Source: Crenobacter intestini | GTDB taxonomy: Bacteria; Pseudomonadota; Gammaproteobacteria; Burkholderiales; Chromobacteriaceae | DNA: 64,000 bases | Direction: 5' to 3' | NCBI RefSeq assembly: GCF_004919095.1 | Contig: NZ_STGJ01000005.1 | Coordinates: forward strand, 124,001 to 188,000 | Part shown: positions 28,904-36,748 of the stretch, in pieces | How positions within the stretch are numbered: position 1 is the first letter of the stretch | Layout of the letters: the number at the start of each line of letters is the position of its first letter | Position numbers and translations under genes: made by a program | The notes under the pieces: generated by a model | Database searches by the model: none | Told to the model about the DNA's origin: nothing | The model's input: the letters and a program-made list of their open reading frames with translations, nothing else

Positions 28904-29770
28904 ATGATTCTCAGCATGACCGGATTTGCGTCCGCCACCCGTGAATTCACCGGAGGTATGCTGGCGATGGAAATCCGCGCCGTCAACCACCGTTATCTCG
29001 ACGTACAGATGCGCCTGCCGGAAGAGCTGCGCGTGATCGAGCCGCAACTGCGCGAAAAGATCGCCGCGCGCGCCTCGCGCGGCAAGCTCGAGTGCCGGGT
29101 CAGCCTCAACCAGGCCGCCGACCAGGCGCCGACCCTCGAACTCAACCGCGAACTCCTGCAGGGCCTGCTCGCGCTCAGCGCCGAGGCGCGCACGCTCGCG
29201 CCCAACGCCAAGGAGCTGAGCCTGGGCGAGCTGATGCGCTGGCCGGGCGTGCTCAAGAGCAACGAGCTGCCGCCGGCCGTGCTGCAGCAGCTGTGCAGCG
29301 AATGCCTGGACGCCGTGCTCGCCGACTTCAACGCGAGCCGCCAGCGCGAAGGCGCCAAGCTCGCGCAGATCCTCTCCGAGCGGCTGGACGGCATGGAAAA
29401 GATCGTGCGCGAGATCAAGCCGCGCCTGCCGCTGATCCTCGACGGCTACCTCGCCCGCCTGTCCGCGCGCCTCTCGGACGCGCTGGGCAGCGTCGACGAC
29501 GACCGCATCAAGCAGGAGTTCGCGCTGTTCGCGCAGAAGATCGACGTCGACGAGGAACTGACCCGCCTCACCACCCACATCGCCGAGGTGCGCCGCATCC
29601 TCAAGACCGGCGGCCAGACCGGCAAGCGGCTGGACTTCCTGATGCAGGAACTCAACCGCGAGGCCAACACGCTGGGTTCCAAGTCGGTCTCCACCGAAAC
29701 CACGCAGGCGTCGGTCGAGCTGAAGGTGCTGATCGAGCAGATGCGCGAGCAGATCCAGAACATCGAGTAA
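28904..29770 (+). CDS. yicC: YicC family endoribonuclease
   Basis: Conserved RNA-degradation/stress protein (288 residues) of the YicC/YloC family. The N-terminus MILSMTGFASATREF, the central LEVNHRYLD-like segment (AVNHRYLDVQMRLP), and the C-terminal DUF1732 core KRLDFLMQELNREANTLGSK are all present. E. coli YicC is reported as an endoribonuclease linked to RyhB turnover. The ATG at 28904 matches the family start. In many proteobacteria it neighbours gmk; here it is divergent from a protein kinase gene. Confidence 0.94.
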   Translation: MILSMTGFASATREFTGGMLAMEIRAVNHRYLDVQMRLPEELRVIEPQLREKIAARASRGKLECRVSLNQAADQAPTLELNRELLQGLLALSAEARTLAPNAKELSLGELMRWPGVLKSNELPPAVLQQLCSECLDAVLADFNASRQREGAKLAQILSERLDGMEKIVREIKPRLPLILDGYLARLSARLSDALGSVDDDRIKQEFALFAQKIDVDEELTRLTTHIAEVRRILKTGGQTGKRLDFLMQELNREANTLGSKSVSTETTQASVELKVLIEQMREQIQNIE

Positions 29771-29859
29771 ACCTGCCAACGGTGGCGCGGGCTGCGGGCT
29801 GTGGCCTGCGGCCTGCGCCACCGTGCCATAGCGCCGGCGTCTGCCGGCCAGGAACACCG

Positions 29860-30252
29860 ATGAAAATCCTGTCATTCATCCTGCTGCTGGTGGTGCTTGC
29901 CCGTGTGGCACTTGCGTTGCTGCTGAGGTGGCGCATCCGCCGCGCCCGCCTCGAACAGGAAGCCGTCCGGCGCGAGCAGGAAGACGCCCGGCGCGAGCGG
30001 GAACGCCAGGCGCAGTGGGACAGGGCGTACGCAGACGCCTCCCCGGCTGTCCGAAAATTCATGGACGGCGACTACATGATCGTCCGCATCAGGGCGCCCG
30101 ACGGGACGAACATATGCCGCTACCCGTTCTCGGCGGCGGCCGACGAACCTTCCGCGCACACCGCCGAGGCCGGCACGCCGGCCAACCCGGACGGCGCCCC
30201 CGATGCGGCGTTGCCTGCACACGCCAGGCCGCCAAACAGAACGCCCGGCTGA
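29860..30252 (+). CDS. Small single-pass membrane protein of unknown function
   Basis: 130 residues, not recognised. An N-terminal transmembrane helix (residues 4-23) is followed by a highly charged Arg/Glu-rich coiled-coil-like stretch (about 25-55), a compact middle region with MDGDYMIVRIRAPDGTNICRYPF in part, and a low-complexity Ala/Pro tail. A Shine-Dalgarno-like AGGA lies before the ATG at 29860. The stop codon TGA lies in the loop of a GC hairpin that may terminate transcription. Codon use is like the neighbours. Confidence 0.65.
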   Translation: MKILSFILLLVVLARVALALLLRWRIRRARLEQEAVRREQEDARRERERQAQWDRAYADASPAVRKFMDGDYMIVRIRAPDGTNICRYPFSAAADEPSAHTAEAGTPANPDGAPDAALPAHARPPNRTPG

Positions 30253-30264
30253 GCCGGGCGGTTT
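30242..30264 (+). terminator. Probable terminator overlapping the stop codon of the small membrane protein
   Basis: 8-bp stem CGCCCGGC/GCCGGGCG whose 3-nt loop is the stop codon TGA, followed by GTTTC. The T tract is weak. Confidence 0.5.
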
Positions 30265-30306
30265 CACGGGTGGACGATAAACAAGTCGGGCGGCTTCACC
30301 GCCTGC

Positions 30307-30441
30307 CTACTTGTTGTTGCCGTCGTGGAATTGCTGGAAGTGTGAGCTTCCGGAGCTCTGGCCGTACGTTGAACAGCCTGTCACAACGGTGACGGCCAGC
30401 ACTGCGGCAAGCATCACCAGCAGCGGGCGCAGGGTGGACAC
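30307..30441 (-). CDS. Small predicted lipoprotein
   Basis: 44-residue protein, unrecognised. The start is GTG 30441 behind a good Shine-Dalgarno (GGAAGGAG). The hydrophobic leader ends in a lipobox-like VVTGC (Cys23), leaving a mature peptide of only 22 residues starting CSTYGQSSGSSHF, which is Ser/Gly/Gln rich. It resembles small entericidin-like outer-membrane lipopeptides in size only. It ends 55 bp beyond the + strand membrane-protein gene. Confidence 0.6.
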   Translation of the reverse strand: MSTLRPLLVMLAAVLAVTVVTGCSTYGQSSGSSHFQQFHDGNNK

Positions 30442-30517
30442 GATGACTCCTTCCGTGCCGAAAGCCGCACATGCGGCTTCGCTGAGTATAGCCCCCCTTG
30501 CCGGCAAGGCCACGCGC

Positions 30518-31375
30518 TCAGCGCTCCTGCCACACCAGCCGCGCGATGGCCGAGGAGTCGAGCTCGCCGTCGCCCTCCCGCACCAGCTCGTCGATCAGCG
30601 CCTTGACGCGGCTCGCCTCGGGCAGGGTGACGCCCAGTTCGCGCGCGGTGTCGAGCACGATGCCCATGTCCTTCTGGTGCAGCACCGCCTTGAAGCCGGG
30701 CGCGTAGTTGTCGTCGATCATGCGCTGCCCGTGCACCTCGAGCGCGCGGCTCTGCGCGAAGCCGCCGAGCAGCGCCTCGCGCACCGGCGCCGGGTCGACG
30801 CCGCAGGCGCGGGCGAGCTTGACGATCTCGGCGACCGCCGCGATGCCGGCGCCGACCGCGATCTGGTTGCACGCCTTGGCGACCTGGCCCGCGCCACTCT
30901 CTCCGATGCGGGTGATGGTCTTGCCCATCGCCGCGAGCACCGGGCGCGCGGTGGCCAGCGCGTCTTCCCGGCCGCCGACCATGATGGTGAGCGTGCCGGC
31001 GACGGCGCCGGCTTCGCCGCCGGAGACCGGACAGTCGAGAAAATGGATGCCGCGCGCGGCGAGCTTGTCGGCGACGCGGCGCGCGCCGATCGGCGAGATG
31101 GTGCTCATGTCGACGCACACCAGCCCTGCGCGGCCGTGTTCGGCGACGATGTCGGTGATGGCCTCGACGTCCGGGGTGTCCGACACGTTGCTGACCAGCA
31201 CGTCGACGCTGGCGGCAAGTTCGGCGACGCTATCGGCCCAGCGGGCGCCTGCGTCCAACAGCGGCTTGGCAGATTCGGCGCGGCGCGCCCATACCGTCAC
31301 CTCGAAGCCTGCCTTCAGCAGGTTCAGCACGCACGGCCGGCCCATGATGCCGAGCCCGATATATCCGACTTTCAT
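30518..31375 (-). CDS. 2-hydroxy-3-oxopropionate reductase-like NAD(P)-dependent oxidoreductase
   Basis: Beta-hydroxyacid dehydrogenase family (285 residues), similar to tartronate semialdehyde reductase (GarR/GlxR). The nucleotide-binding VGYIGLGIMGRPCVLNLLKAG opens the protein, the substrate motif DCPVSGGEAGAVAGTLTIMVGG lies near residue 118, and the catalytic Lys is in GAGQVAKACNQI near 168. No glyoxylate-carboligase gene is nearby, so the physiological substrate is open; 3-hydroxyisobutyrate dehydrogenase is the main alternative. Confidence 0.88.
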   Translation of the reverse strand: MKVGYIGLGIMGRPCVLNLLKAGFEVTVWARRAESAKPLLDAGARWADSVAELAASVDVLVSNVSDTPDVEAITDIVAEHGRAGLVCVDMSTISPIGARRVADKLAARGIHFLDCPVSGGEAGAVAGTLTIMVGGREDALATARPVLAAMGKTITRIGESGAGQVAKACNQIAVGAGIAAVAEIVKLARACGVDPAPVREALLGGFAQSRALEVHGQRMIDDNYAPGFKAVLHQKDMGIVLDTARELGVTLPEASRVKALIDELVREGDGELDSSAIARLVWQER

Positions 31376-31402
31376 TTCACCCCCAGCAAAGCAAAAACCA
31401 CA

Positions 31403-31690
31403 TCATACCTTGCCCTCAGGCGCGGCGGCCTGCTGCTCGAGGAAGTAGACGAAGGCCAGCAGTTCGGCGACGGCGCGGTAGAGGTCGGCCGGGATCTGCT
31501 CGTCGAGGTCGACCCGCATCAACAGGCCGACCAGTTCGGGCGAGTCGTGCACGAACACGCCGGCTTCGCGCGCGCGCTCGATGATGCGCTCGGCCATCTG
31601 GCCGTAGCCCTTGGCGACCACCTTGGGCGCGGCTGCGCCGTCGCGGTAGGTCAGCGCGACGGCCGAATTGCGCGGGCCGCGCGCGCTCAC
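31403..31690 (-). CDS. FlhB C-terminal-domain homologue (FlhB2/EscU-YscU family fragment gene)
   Basis: 95-residue soluble protein equivalent to the cytoplasmic C-terminal domain of the flagellar export switch FlhB. It contains NSAVALTYRDG in place of the autocleaving NPTH motif region, and ARELGVPV-like EAGVFVHDSPELVGLLMRVDLD. Such stand-alone domains (FhlB/YlqH type) commonly follow fliK and may modulate export specificity. GTG 31690 overlaps the fliK stop (GTGA). Confidence 0.85.
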   Translation of the reverse strand: MSARGPRNSAVALTYRDGAAAPKVVAKGYGQMAERIIERAREAGVFVHDSPELVGLLMRVDLDEQIPADLYRAVAELLAFVYFLEQQAAAPEGKV

Positions 31691-32748
31691 GGCGCATCCT
31701 CCGCCTGCGCCCCGGCCGCCGTCTGGCCTGCCGGCGGCTCGTCGGGCGTGGCCTCGCGCAGGTTCAGCGCGGCCAATTGCAGGCCGGCCGCCGCCAGTGC
31801 CTCTTCCAGCCGCGCGCGGTGCGCGCTTGCCAGTTGCAGGGTCGCCGCGTCGGCGGCGAGCGACAACTGTACCTGCTTGCCGACCAGCCGCACGCGCGCG
31901 CCCAGTTCGCCCAGCGCCGGCAATTCGAGATTGAGGCGGGTCGACCACGCCGCCATTTCTTCGCTGCCGTCGGCCTCGCGCTCGGGGTCGGCCTCCCGCT
32001 CGATCTGCCACTGCGCCGGCTGCCCCGGCCACGCGTTGACCTGCACGTTGACGGTACGCGTCTCCAGCGTGTCGAGCTGGCGGGCGACCAGCGCGCCCAG
32101 CTCGGCCGCCGCCTCGGCGCGGGCACCCGGCTGCGCCTTCAGTTGCTCACCCAGTTGCGCCTGCGGCTGCGACTGCAGCTTCTCCAGCGGCAGCCGCCCC
32201 TCGACCCACGCCTTCTGCGACGCCTCATAAAACACGCCGCTCTCCTTCACCGTCTGCGCGAGCTGCTCGCCGCGGCTGCCGGCCGCCGCCTGCGGGTCGG
32301 CCAGCAGGGTCGGCACGGCGCGCGAAGCGCCGGCCTGCGGCGCCGCGCGCAACAGCGCGTTCATGTAGTGGGTCGCGTCGCTCAGGCGCACCGCGACCGA
32401 GGTGTTGGCGCCGGCTTCGCCCGCCTTCGCCTCGCCCGCCAGCGCGAAAGAGAGCTGCGGCGAGAGCGAGGCGACGCGCAGTTGCAGCGTCTCGCCCTTG
32501 GCCGACAATTGCGGCGGCAGTTGCAGGGTAAACAGCCCGTTCTTGATCAGCGCGAGCATGCGGCCCTCCGGCTGGCGCTCGAGCACGCGCGCGCTGACCG
32601 TCTCGCCCAGCAGCAGCGGCGGCAGCTTGGCCGGCGCCTTGTCGACGCCGATCAACAGCCGGCTGGTATCTTTGAGCAGTTTGGCGTTGTCAACGCCGGA
32701 CAGGGACGAGAGCGCGCGGCCGACCTGCGCGCCTAAGGCTGGAATCAT
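31687..32748 (-). CDS. fliK: Flagellar hook-length control protein FliK
   Basis: 353 residues. The secreted N-terminal part is Ala/Gln-rich and poorly conserved; the C-terminal hook-length domain (about 210-335) has VNVQVNAWPGQPAQWQIERE, LNLELPALGELGARVRLVG and VQLSLAAD, typical of the Flg_hook family. Identification is supported by its position between a DUF2802 gene and the FlhB-like domain gene. It overlaps the DUF2802 stop by 4 bp. Confidence 0.82.
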   Translation of the reverse strand: MIPALGAQVGRALSSLSGVDNAKLLKDTSRLLIGVDKAPAKLPPLLLGETVSARVLERQPEGRMLALIKNGLFTLQLPPQLSAKGETLQLRVASLSPQLSFALAGEAKAGEAGANTSVAVRLSDATHYMNALLRAAPQAGASRAVPTLLADPQAAAGSRGEQLAQTVKESGVFYEASQKAWVEGRLPLEKLQSQPQAQLGEQLKAQPGARAEAAAELGALVARQLDTLETRTVNVQVNAWPGQPAQWQIEREADPEREADGSEEMAAWSTRLNLELPALGELGARVRLVGKQVQLSLAADAATLQLASAHRARLEEALAAAGLQLAALNLREATPDEPPAGQTAAGAQAEDAP

Positions 32749-33146
32749 GCGGTGGGGCTATTGCGGTAAAGGGAGACGATCAGCTCGGCCTCGCTGCGCG
32801 AGATGCCGCAGCGCTCGGCCACCTCGCCGGCCGACAGGCCGTGGCGGGCCAGCTCGATCGCCTGGTTGTAGGGAGAGCCGCCGCCCGACGGCTCGGCAGG
32901 AGCCGGCGCGTCGGCACGGCGCCGGGCCGTCGTGGGTGCTTGGTTCACCTGAAATGGCTGGGCGCCCGCCTGCGCCTGCGCGTGCAGGTCTTTTTGCAGG
33001 CGGCTGATCTGCGCCTGCATCTGGTCGAAACGGTGTTCGTCTAGCGCGCGCAGGCTTCGCTGGCGGCGCAACCAGAGCGCGCAAGGCAGCGCGAGCGCCG
33101 CGGTCCACAGCGCGAGCACGACGACCAGTTCAAGCCAACCCAACAT
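32745..33146 (-). CDS. DUF2802 membrane protein of the flagellar cluster
   Basis: 133 residues: one N-terminal transmembrane helix (about 5-25), a coiled-coil segment (RFDQMQAQISRLQKDLHAQ), a linker, and a C-terminal helix-turn-helix-like DUF2802 domain (YNQAIELARHGLSAGEVAERCGISRSEAELI, in part). Such genes are frequent neighbours of polar flagellar loci in Gammaproteobacteria and Betaproteobacteria; the function is unknown. It overlaps fliK. Confidence 0.82.
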   Translation of the reverse strand: MLGWLELVVVLALWTAALALPCALWLRRQRSLRALDEHRFDQMQAQISRLQKDLHAQAQAGAQPFQVNQAPTTARRRADAPAPAEPSGGGSPYNQAIELARHGLSAGEVAERCGISRSEAELIVSLYRNSPTA

Positions 33147-33175
33147 GCTGCCCTCCTGCGCGCGCCAGTGCCGGG

Positions 33176-33499
33176 TCAGGCCCCCTTGCTGTAGGCGTCG
33201 AGCACCCGGCTCTGCGTACGCAACAATTGCATTTCAGCGGAAAGAACGTCCCGCTCGGCACGCAGCAGGCGGGAGGCTTCCATGATATTAGCCTGAACGG
33301 CGGACACTGTCTCACGCAGCGCCTGCCGCTCTTGCGCGTCCAGCGTTAGCTTGGCCACCGGCGGTAGGCTCGCCTGCATGGCAAAGAGCCGCGCCCCCTG
33401 CGCCAGCGCCTCGTCCCAGTACTGCGCGCGCGCCGCCTGGCACGCCGCCTCGGACAACGCCAGGCAATCGAGCCAGGCTTGCTGTTCAGAGGCCTGCAT
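33176..33499 (-). CDS. FliT-like flagellar chaperone
   Basis: 107-residue, all-helical acidic/basic protein starting MQASEQQAWLDCLALSE. Position (directly after fliS, overlapping it by 14 bp) and size match FliT, the export chaperone for the filament cap FliD. Sequence conservation in this family is low, so the call leans on context. The ATG at 33499 lies inside the fliS 3' end. Confidence 0.65.
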   Translation of the reverse strand: MQASEQQAWLDCLALSEAACQAARAQYWDEALAQGARLFAMQASLPPVAKLTLDAQERQALRETVSAVQANIMEASRLLRAERDVLSAEMQLLRTQSRVLDAYSKGA

Positions 33500-33896
33500 G
33501 CGCGGCCACCGGCTGCGGCTGGCCGATGCCGACCCACGCCTCGCGGATTTCACCGAGCAAGGCTTCGACCTCGTCCAGCGCCGCCGCGTCGTTGTTGAGG
33601 TTGGCGTACAACAGGCGCGCCGTGCAGTACTCGTAGAGTGCCGACAAATTGGCCGCCAGCTCGCCCTGCTCCATGTCCAGCGCGTTGCGCAGCCCCTCGT
33701 CGACGATGGCGATCGCCTTGCCGATCAGGCGACCCTTCTCGGCGACCTTGCCCTGCGCCATCTGCAGGCGCGCCAGGCGGATCGCCTGCAAGGCGCCGTC
33801 GAGCAGCATCTGCACCAGCTTGTGCGGGCTGGCCGACGCCACCTCGGTTTCCAACGCCGAACTGCCGTACGCCTGCTGCATTCTTCGGCTAATCAC
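33486..33896 (-). CDS. fliS: Flagellar secretion chaperone FliS
   Basis: Flagellin-specific export chaperone (136 residues, family-typical). The N-terminal YGSSALETEVASASPHKLVQMLLDGAL and ALDMEQGELAANLSALYEYCTARLLYANLNND (each in part) are the FliS core. It lies between fliD and the fliT-like gene, the standard filament-assembly order. Confidence 0.95.
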   Translation of the reverse strand: MISRRMQQAYGSSALETEVASASPHKLVQMLLDGALQAIRLARLQMAQGKVAEKGRLIGKAIAIVDEGLRNALDMEQGELAANLSALYEYCTARLLYANLNNDAAALDEVEALLGEIREAWVGIGQPQPVAAHAGL

Positions 33897-33918
33897 TGCT
33901 CACTCCTCGACTTCTTCG

Positions 33919-35976
33919 TTAATTGCCACCCGACAGGCCAGCCAGCTGCTGGGTCAGGAAATTGCTCATATTGTTGTACTGCGCCAAGAGCGCGTCCATC
34001 GCCGAGAACTGCGCGCGGTAGCGCTTCTCGGTGTCGACCAGCCGCTTCTGCAGCGCTTCCTGCTGGCTGGACAGCACCTTGGCCGATTCGCCAAGGCCGG
34101 TGCTGAAGGCGTCGATCGCGCCGTCCTTCTTGACCAGCCCTTCCAGCGTCTGGTCGAGGTCGAAGGCGAAGCCCTTGGTAAACGACACGGTGCCACGGCT
34201 GCCCCCCGCGCCACCGTTCACCTCGATCACCAGTCCTTCGACCGGGGTGCCGACCGCGCCGGTGAGCTTGTTGCCGTCGCCCTTGGCCGGATGGCCACCA
34301 ATGGTGCCGGCCACGCTGTCGCCGCCGGGGATAGGCACCGCGCCGGCAAAGCCGGCGAAATCCAGACCGTTACCGATCACTTTGATCGAAGAGTCCTTGC
34401 CGGTCTTGTCCGACTTCATCACCAGCTTGCCGCCTTCGTCGACGCTGATCGAAACCTTGGGCACATCGGTGCGCTTCTTATCAAGGGGCGCTGCAGCATT
34501 GAAGTCATCGAACGCCTTCTTGGCCGCCTCGTTGATGGCCGTTTGCAGTTGCTCGGCCAGCGCCGGCGCGCCTTTGGTCAGGTCAAAACTCTTATTGACC
34601 CCAACAGCAAGCCCGTCAATCTCCAGCGAGAACTTACCTGCAAAAGCAGCGTTACCGGTCTGCGGCTTGCCTGTTCCCGCCAGCGTCCCGTTGAGCAGCT
34701 GGGTGATCACCACCTCGTACTCGCCGGCCTGCGTCTTGCTGCTGCCGCCCACGTAACTGATGCCGGCATCCGACGTCACCGCTGCGGTCGCGAAAAACTT
34801 GCTGATGTCGTCCGCGTTCTTCTCCAGCGCCTTGTCGAGCAGCTTGTCGTCGAGCTTCATGGTGCCGTCGGCGTTGAAGGTCAGCCCGAACTCGGACGCC
34901 AGCTTGAACGCGCCACCGTTGTCCGACGGCAGGCTGAACGCGCCGCGCACCTGGTTCTGGATGGTGCGGATGATGCTTGCGCCGTTGAGGATGCCGGCCG
35001 GCCGCGCCTCGCCCGGCTTGACCGTCGCGTCGAGGTTCACCCCCGACACGTCCTTCAGCGACTTCATCAGGTCGTTGTAACCCTTGACCAAGCCTTCGAG
35101 CGACTTCTTGATGCCCGAGGTATCTTTACTCACGCTTAGCCGCGCCGCCGTCTCGGTATCCTTGTGCGCCTGCTTGAGCGTCAGCGTCACCCCGTCGATC
35201 GCGTCGCTCACCGTATTGCCCTGTTTGGTCACCTCGATGCCGTCGAGCAGGAACTTGGCGTCCTTGGCGGCCTGCACTTCAGTCAGCAAAGGCTTGCCCG
35301 TGGCGGCATCGGTCAGCTTGTTGCCAAGCGCGTCGTGCGTGGCGACCTTGTGGAGTGCAGCGTCGCTCGCCTCGACCTTCATCGTGCTCTTGGTACCGGT
35401 TTCCTTCGACGAATACACCAGCTTGTAGCCCGAGCCGTCGTTGACGATGCTGGCGTTCACGCCGACGTCGGCCTTGTTCACCGCGTCGCGGATGTCCTCC
35501 AGCGTCGCGTTGGCCGGGATGGTCACCTTCTTGGGCGCCCTGTCCGTATCCTGCGTGAAACCGTCTTTACCTGTCGTGCCAAAGGAAAACGTCAGCGTGG
35601 TGTCCCCGCCACCGGTAATCGCCGACTGCGCGCTGGCAAAGCTGCCCGACGCCAGCTTCTGCTCCTGCGCCAGTTGCAGCACCTTCACCGAGAACGAGCC
35701 GGTCGGCGCCTTGCTCGACGCGGAAATGTCGATATGCTCGGTCGAACTGGACGTGCCCTTGAACGACACGAACTTGCTGGCGTCCTGCAGCGCCTTCACC
35801 GCACTCTGGAAGGTGGTCACCGCGCCTTTCACCATCCCGACTGCCGAGATCTTCTGCTGCAGCAGCGCTTCCTTCTGCTGCAGTTGCAGCAGCGGGCGCG
35901 ACTCGATCGCCATCAGGTTCTTGATCAGCCCGTCGATATCCATCCCCGAGCCCAGTCCCCCCACGCTCAGCGCCAT
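33919..35976 (-). CDS. fliD: Flagellar filament cap protein FliD
   Basis: Hook-associated protein 2, which caps the growing filament (685 residues). N-terminal FliD domain: VGGLGSGMDIDGLIKNLMAIESRPL; C-terminal FliD domain ends with the coiled coil RYRAQFSAMDALLAQYNNM and FLTQQLAGL. At 685 residues it is about 200 longer than E. coli FliD; the extra length lies in the variable, surface-exposed Lys/Asp-rich middle. It is co-directional with fliC and flaG but separated from flaG by a repeat-filled gap. Confidence 0.95.
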   Translation of the reverse strand: MALSVGGLGSGMDIDGLIKNLMAIESRPLLQLQQKEALLQQKISAVGMVKGAVTTFQSAVKALQDASKFVSFKGTSSSTEHIDISASSKAPTGSFSVKVLQLAQEQKLASGSFASAQSAITGGGDTTLTFSFGTTGKDGFTQDTDRAPKKVTIPANATLEDIRDAVNKADVGVNASIVNDGSGYKLVYSSKETGTKSTMKVEASDAALHKVATHDALGNKLTDAATGKPLLTEVQAAKDAKFLLDGIEVTKQGNTVSDAIDGVTLTLKQAHKDTETAARLSVSKDTSGIKKSLEGLVKGYNDLMKSLKDVSGVNLDATVKPGEARPAGILNGASIIRTIQNQVRGAFSLPSDNGGAFKLASEFGLTFNADGTMKLDDKLLDKALEKNADDISKFFATAAVTSDAGISYVGGSSKTQAGEYEVVITQLLNGTLAGTGKPQTGNAAFAGKFSLEIDGLAVGVNKSFDLTKGAPALAEQLQTAINEAAKKAFDDFNAAAPLDKKRTDVPKVSISVDEGGKLVMKSDKTGKDSSIKVIGNGLDFAGFAGAVPIPGGDSVAGTIGGHPAKGDGNKLTGAVGTPVEGLVIEVNGGAGGSRGTVSFTKGFAFDLDQTLEGLVKKDGAIDAFSTGLGESAKVLSSQQEALQKRLVDTEKRYRAQFSAMDALLAQYNNMSNFLTQQLAGLSGGN

Positions 35977-36076
35977 ACCCTTACCCTTCCCGTCGTTAAC
36001 CGCAACACCCTAGCACGCCCCACCGCCCGCCGCCTTGCGCCAGCACAAGTGCCGTGCGACCGGGCAGCGTAACACC

Positions 36077-36109
36077 GTAGGATGGGTGGAGCGCAGCGCA
36101 ACCCATCCC
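36077..36109 (+). repeat. REP-like palindromic repeat, copy A (fliD-flaG gap)
   Basis: GTAGGATGGGTGGAGCGCAG and continuing to AACCCATCC. Its reverse complement is present exactly at 38470-38501, beside the RAYT gene, so it is a dispersed element of that family. Confidence 0.85.
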
Positions 36110-36130
36110 GCTTGCCCACCCGGCCCTCCA

Positions 36131-36242
36131 CCGACGCCGCGCTCTGGATGGGTTACGGCCTGCGGCCTGCAACCTGCAACCCTACCCACCTCCGACGCCG
36201 CGCTCTGGATGGGTTACGGCCGACGGCCTGCACCCATCCTAC
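36131..36242 (+). repeat. Tandem degenerate REP-like copies in the fliD-flaG gap
   Basis: A 30-bp block (CCGACGCCGCGCTCTGGATG...TTACGGCC) occurs at 36131-36160 and again at 36192-36221. Each carries the GGATGGGTTACGGC half of the repeat; only the second retains the closing CACCCATCCTAC (to 36242). With copy A, this fills most of the 281-bp gap between fliD and flaG, which holds no gene. Confidence 0.75.
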
Positions 36243-36257
36243 GATTTCATCGTTTGC

Positions 36258-36668
36258 TCACGCCTTGTCCTGGAACAGCACGCCGACAATCTTGTCTAGG
36301 CTCTGCGCGATCTTCAGCATCTCCTCCGACGGCATCTGGCGGATCACCTCGTCGGTCTGCTTGTCGATCACCTTCACCACGTCGATGCCGGTCTCCTCGT
36401 CGACGCTGAACTTCAGCTCGCTCGAGTAGGCGCTGACCAGCTTGTTGACCTTCTCAAGCGCCCCCCTCAAGTCGCGCTCTTCGGCGCCGCCCTTCATCTG
36501 GCGCGCCGCCTCGCTGTTGCCCAGCGCCTTCACCGCCTGCGCCGGCACCGCCACCGTTGGCGCACTGCTTTGCTGCGAAGGCAAAGCCTGCGCGCGGCCG
36601 CCGTTTTCCTGCTGCACCGGCGGCGCGTAGCCGCCGCCTGCCGGTGTCACCGGACCCATCGTCGTCAT
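36258..36668 (-). CDS. flaG: FlaG family flagellar protein
   Basis: 136 residues: a variable Pro/Gln/Ala-rich N-terminus and the conserved C-terminal FlaG domain (LKFSVDEETGIDVVKVIDKQ, then TDEVIRQMPSEEMLKIAQSLD). In Pseudomonas and Campylobacter FlaG affects filament length; the mechanism is not settled. The ATG at 36668 has Shine-Dalgarno AGGGAG. The fliC terminator lies immediately before it, so flaG is expressed by read-through or a weak local promoter. Confidence 0.92.
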   Translation of the reverse strand: MTTMGPVTPAGGGYAPPVQQENGGRAQALPSQQSSAPTVAVPAQAVKALGNSEAARQMKGGAEERDLRGALEKVNKLVSAYSSELKFSVDEETGIDVVKVIDKQTDEVIRQMPSEEMLKIAQSLDKIVGVLFQDKA

Positions 36669-36686
36669 GCTGTTCTCCCTGGCCAA

Positions 36687-36714
36687 CAAAAACCCGGCGG
36701 GGTCGCCGCCGGGT
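36687..36714 (-). terminator. Intrinsic terminator between fliC and flaG
   Basis: 9-bp stem ACCCGGCGG/CCGCCGGGT with a 5-nt loop and a TTTTTG tail on the minus strand; it ends 19 nt before the flaG start codon. Confidence 0.85.
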
Positions 36715-36748
36715 CGTGGTCTGACTTAGTGTTTCACCCCGCCGGCGA

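Noticed and set aside
36077-36242. CRISPR array
   Set aside because: Only two or three degenerate copies, unequal spacing, internally palindromic, and related to REP elements; no cas genes.
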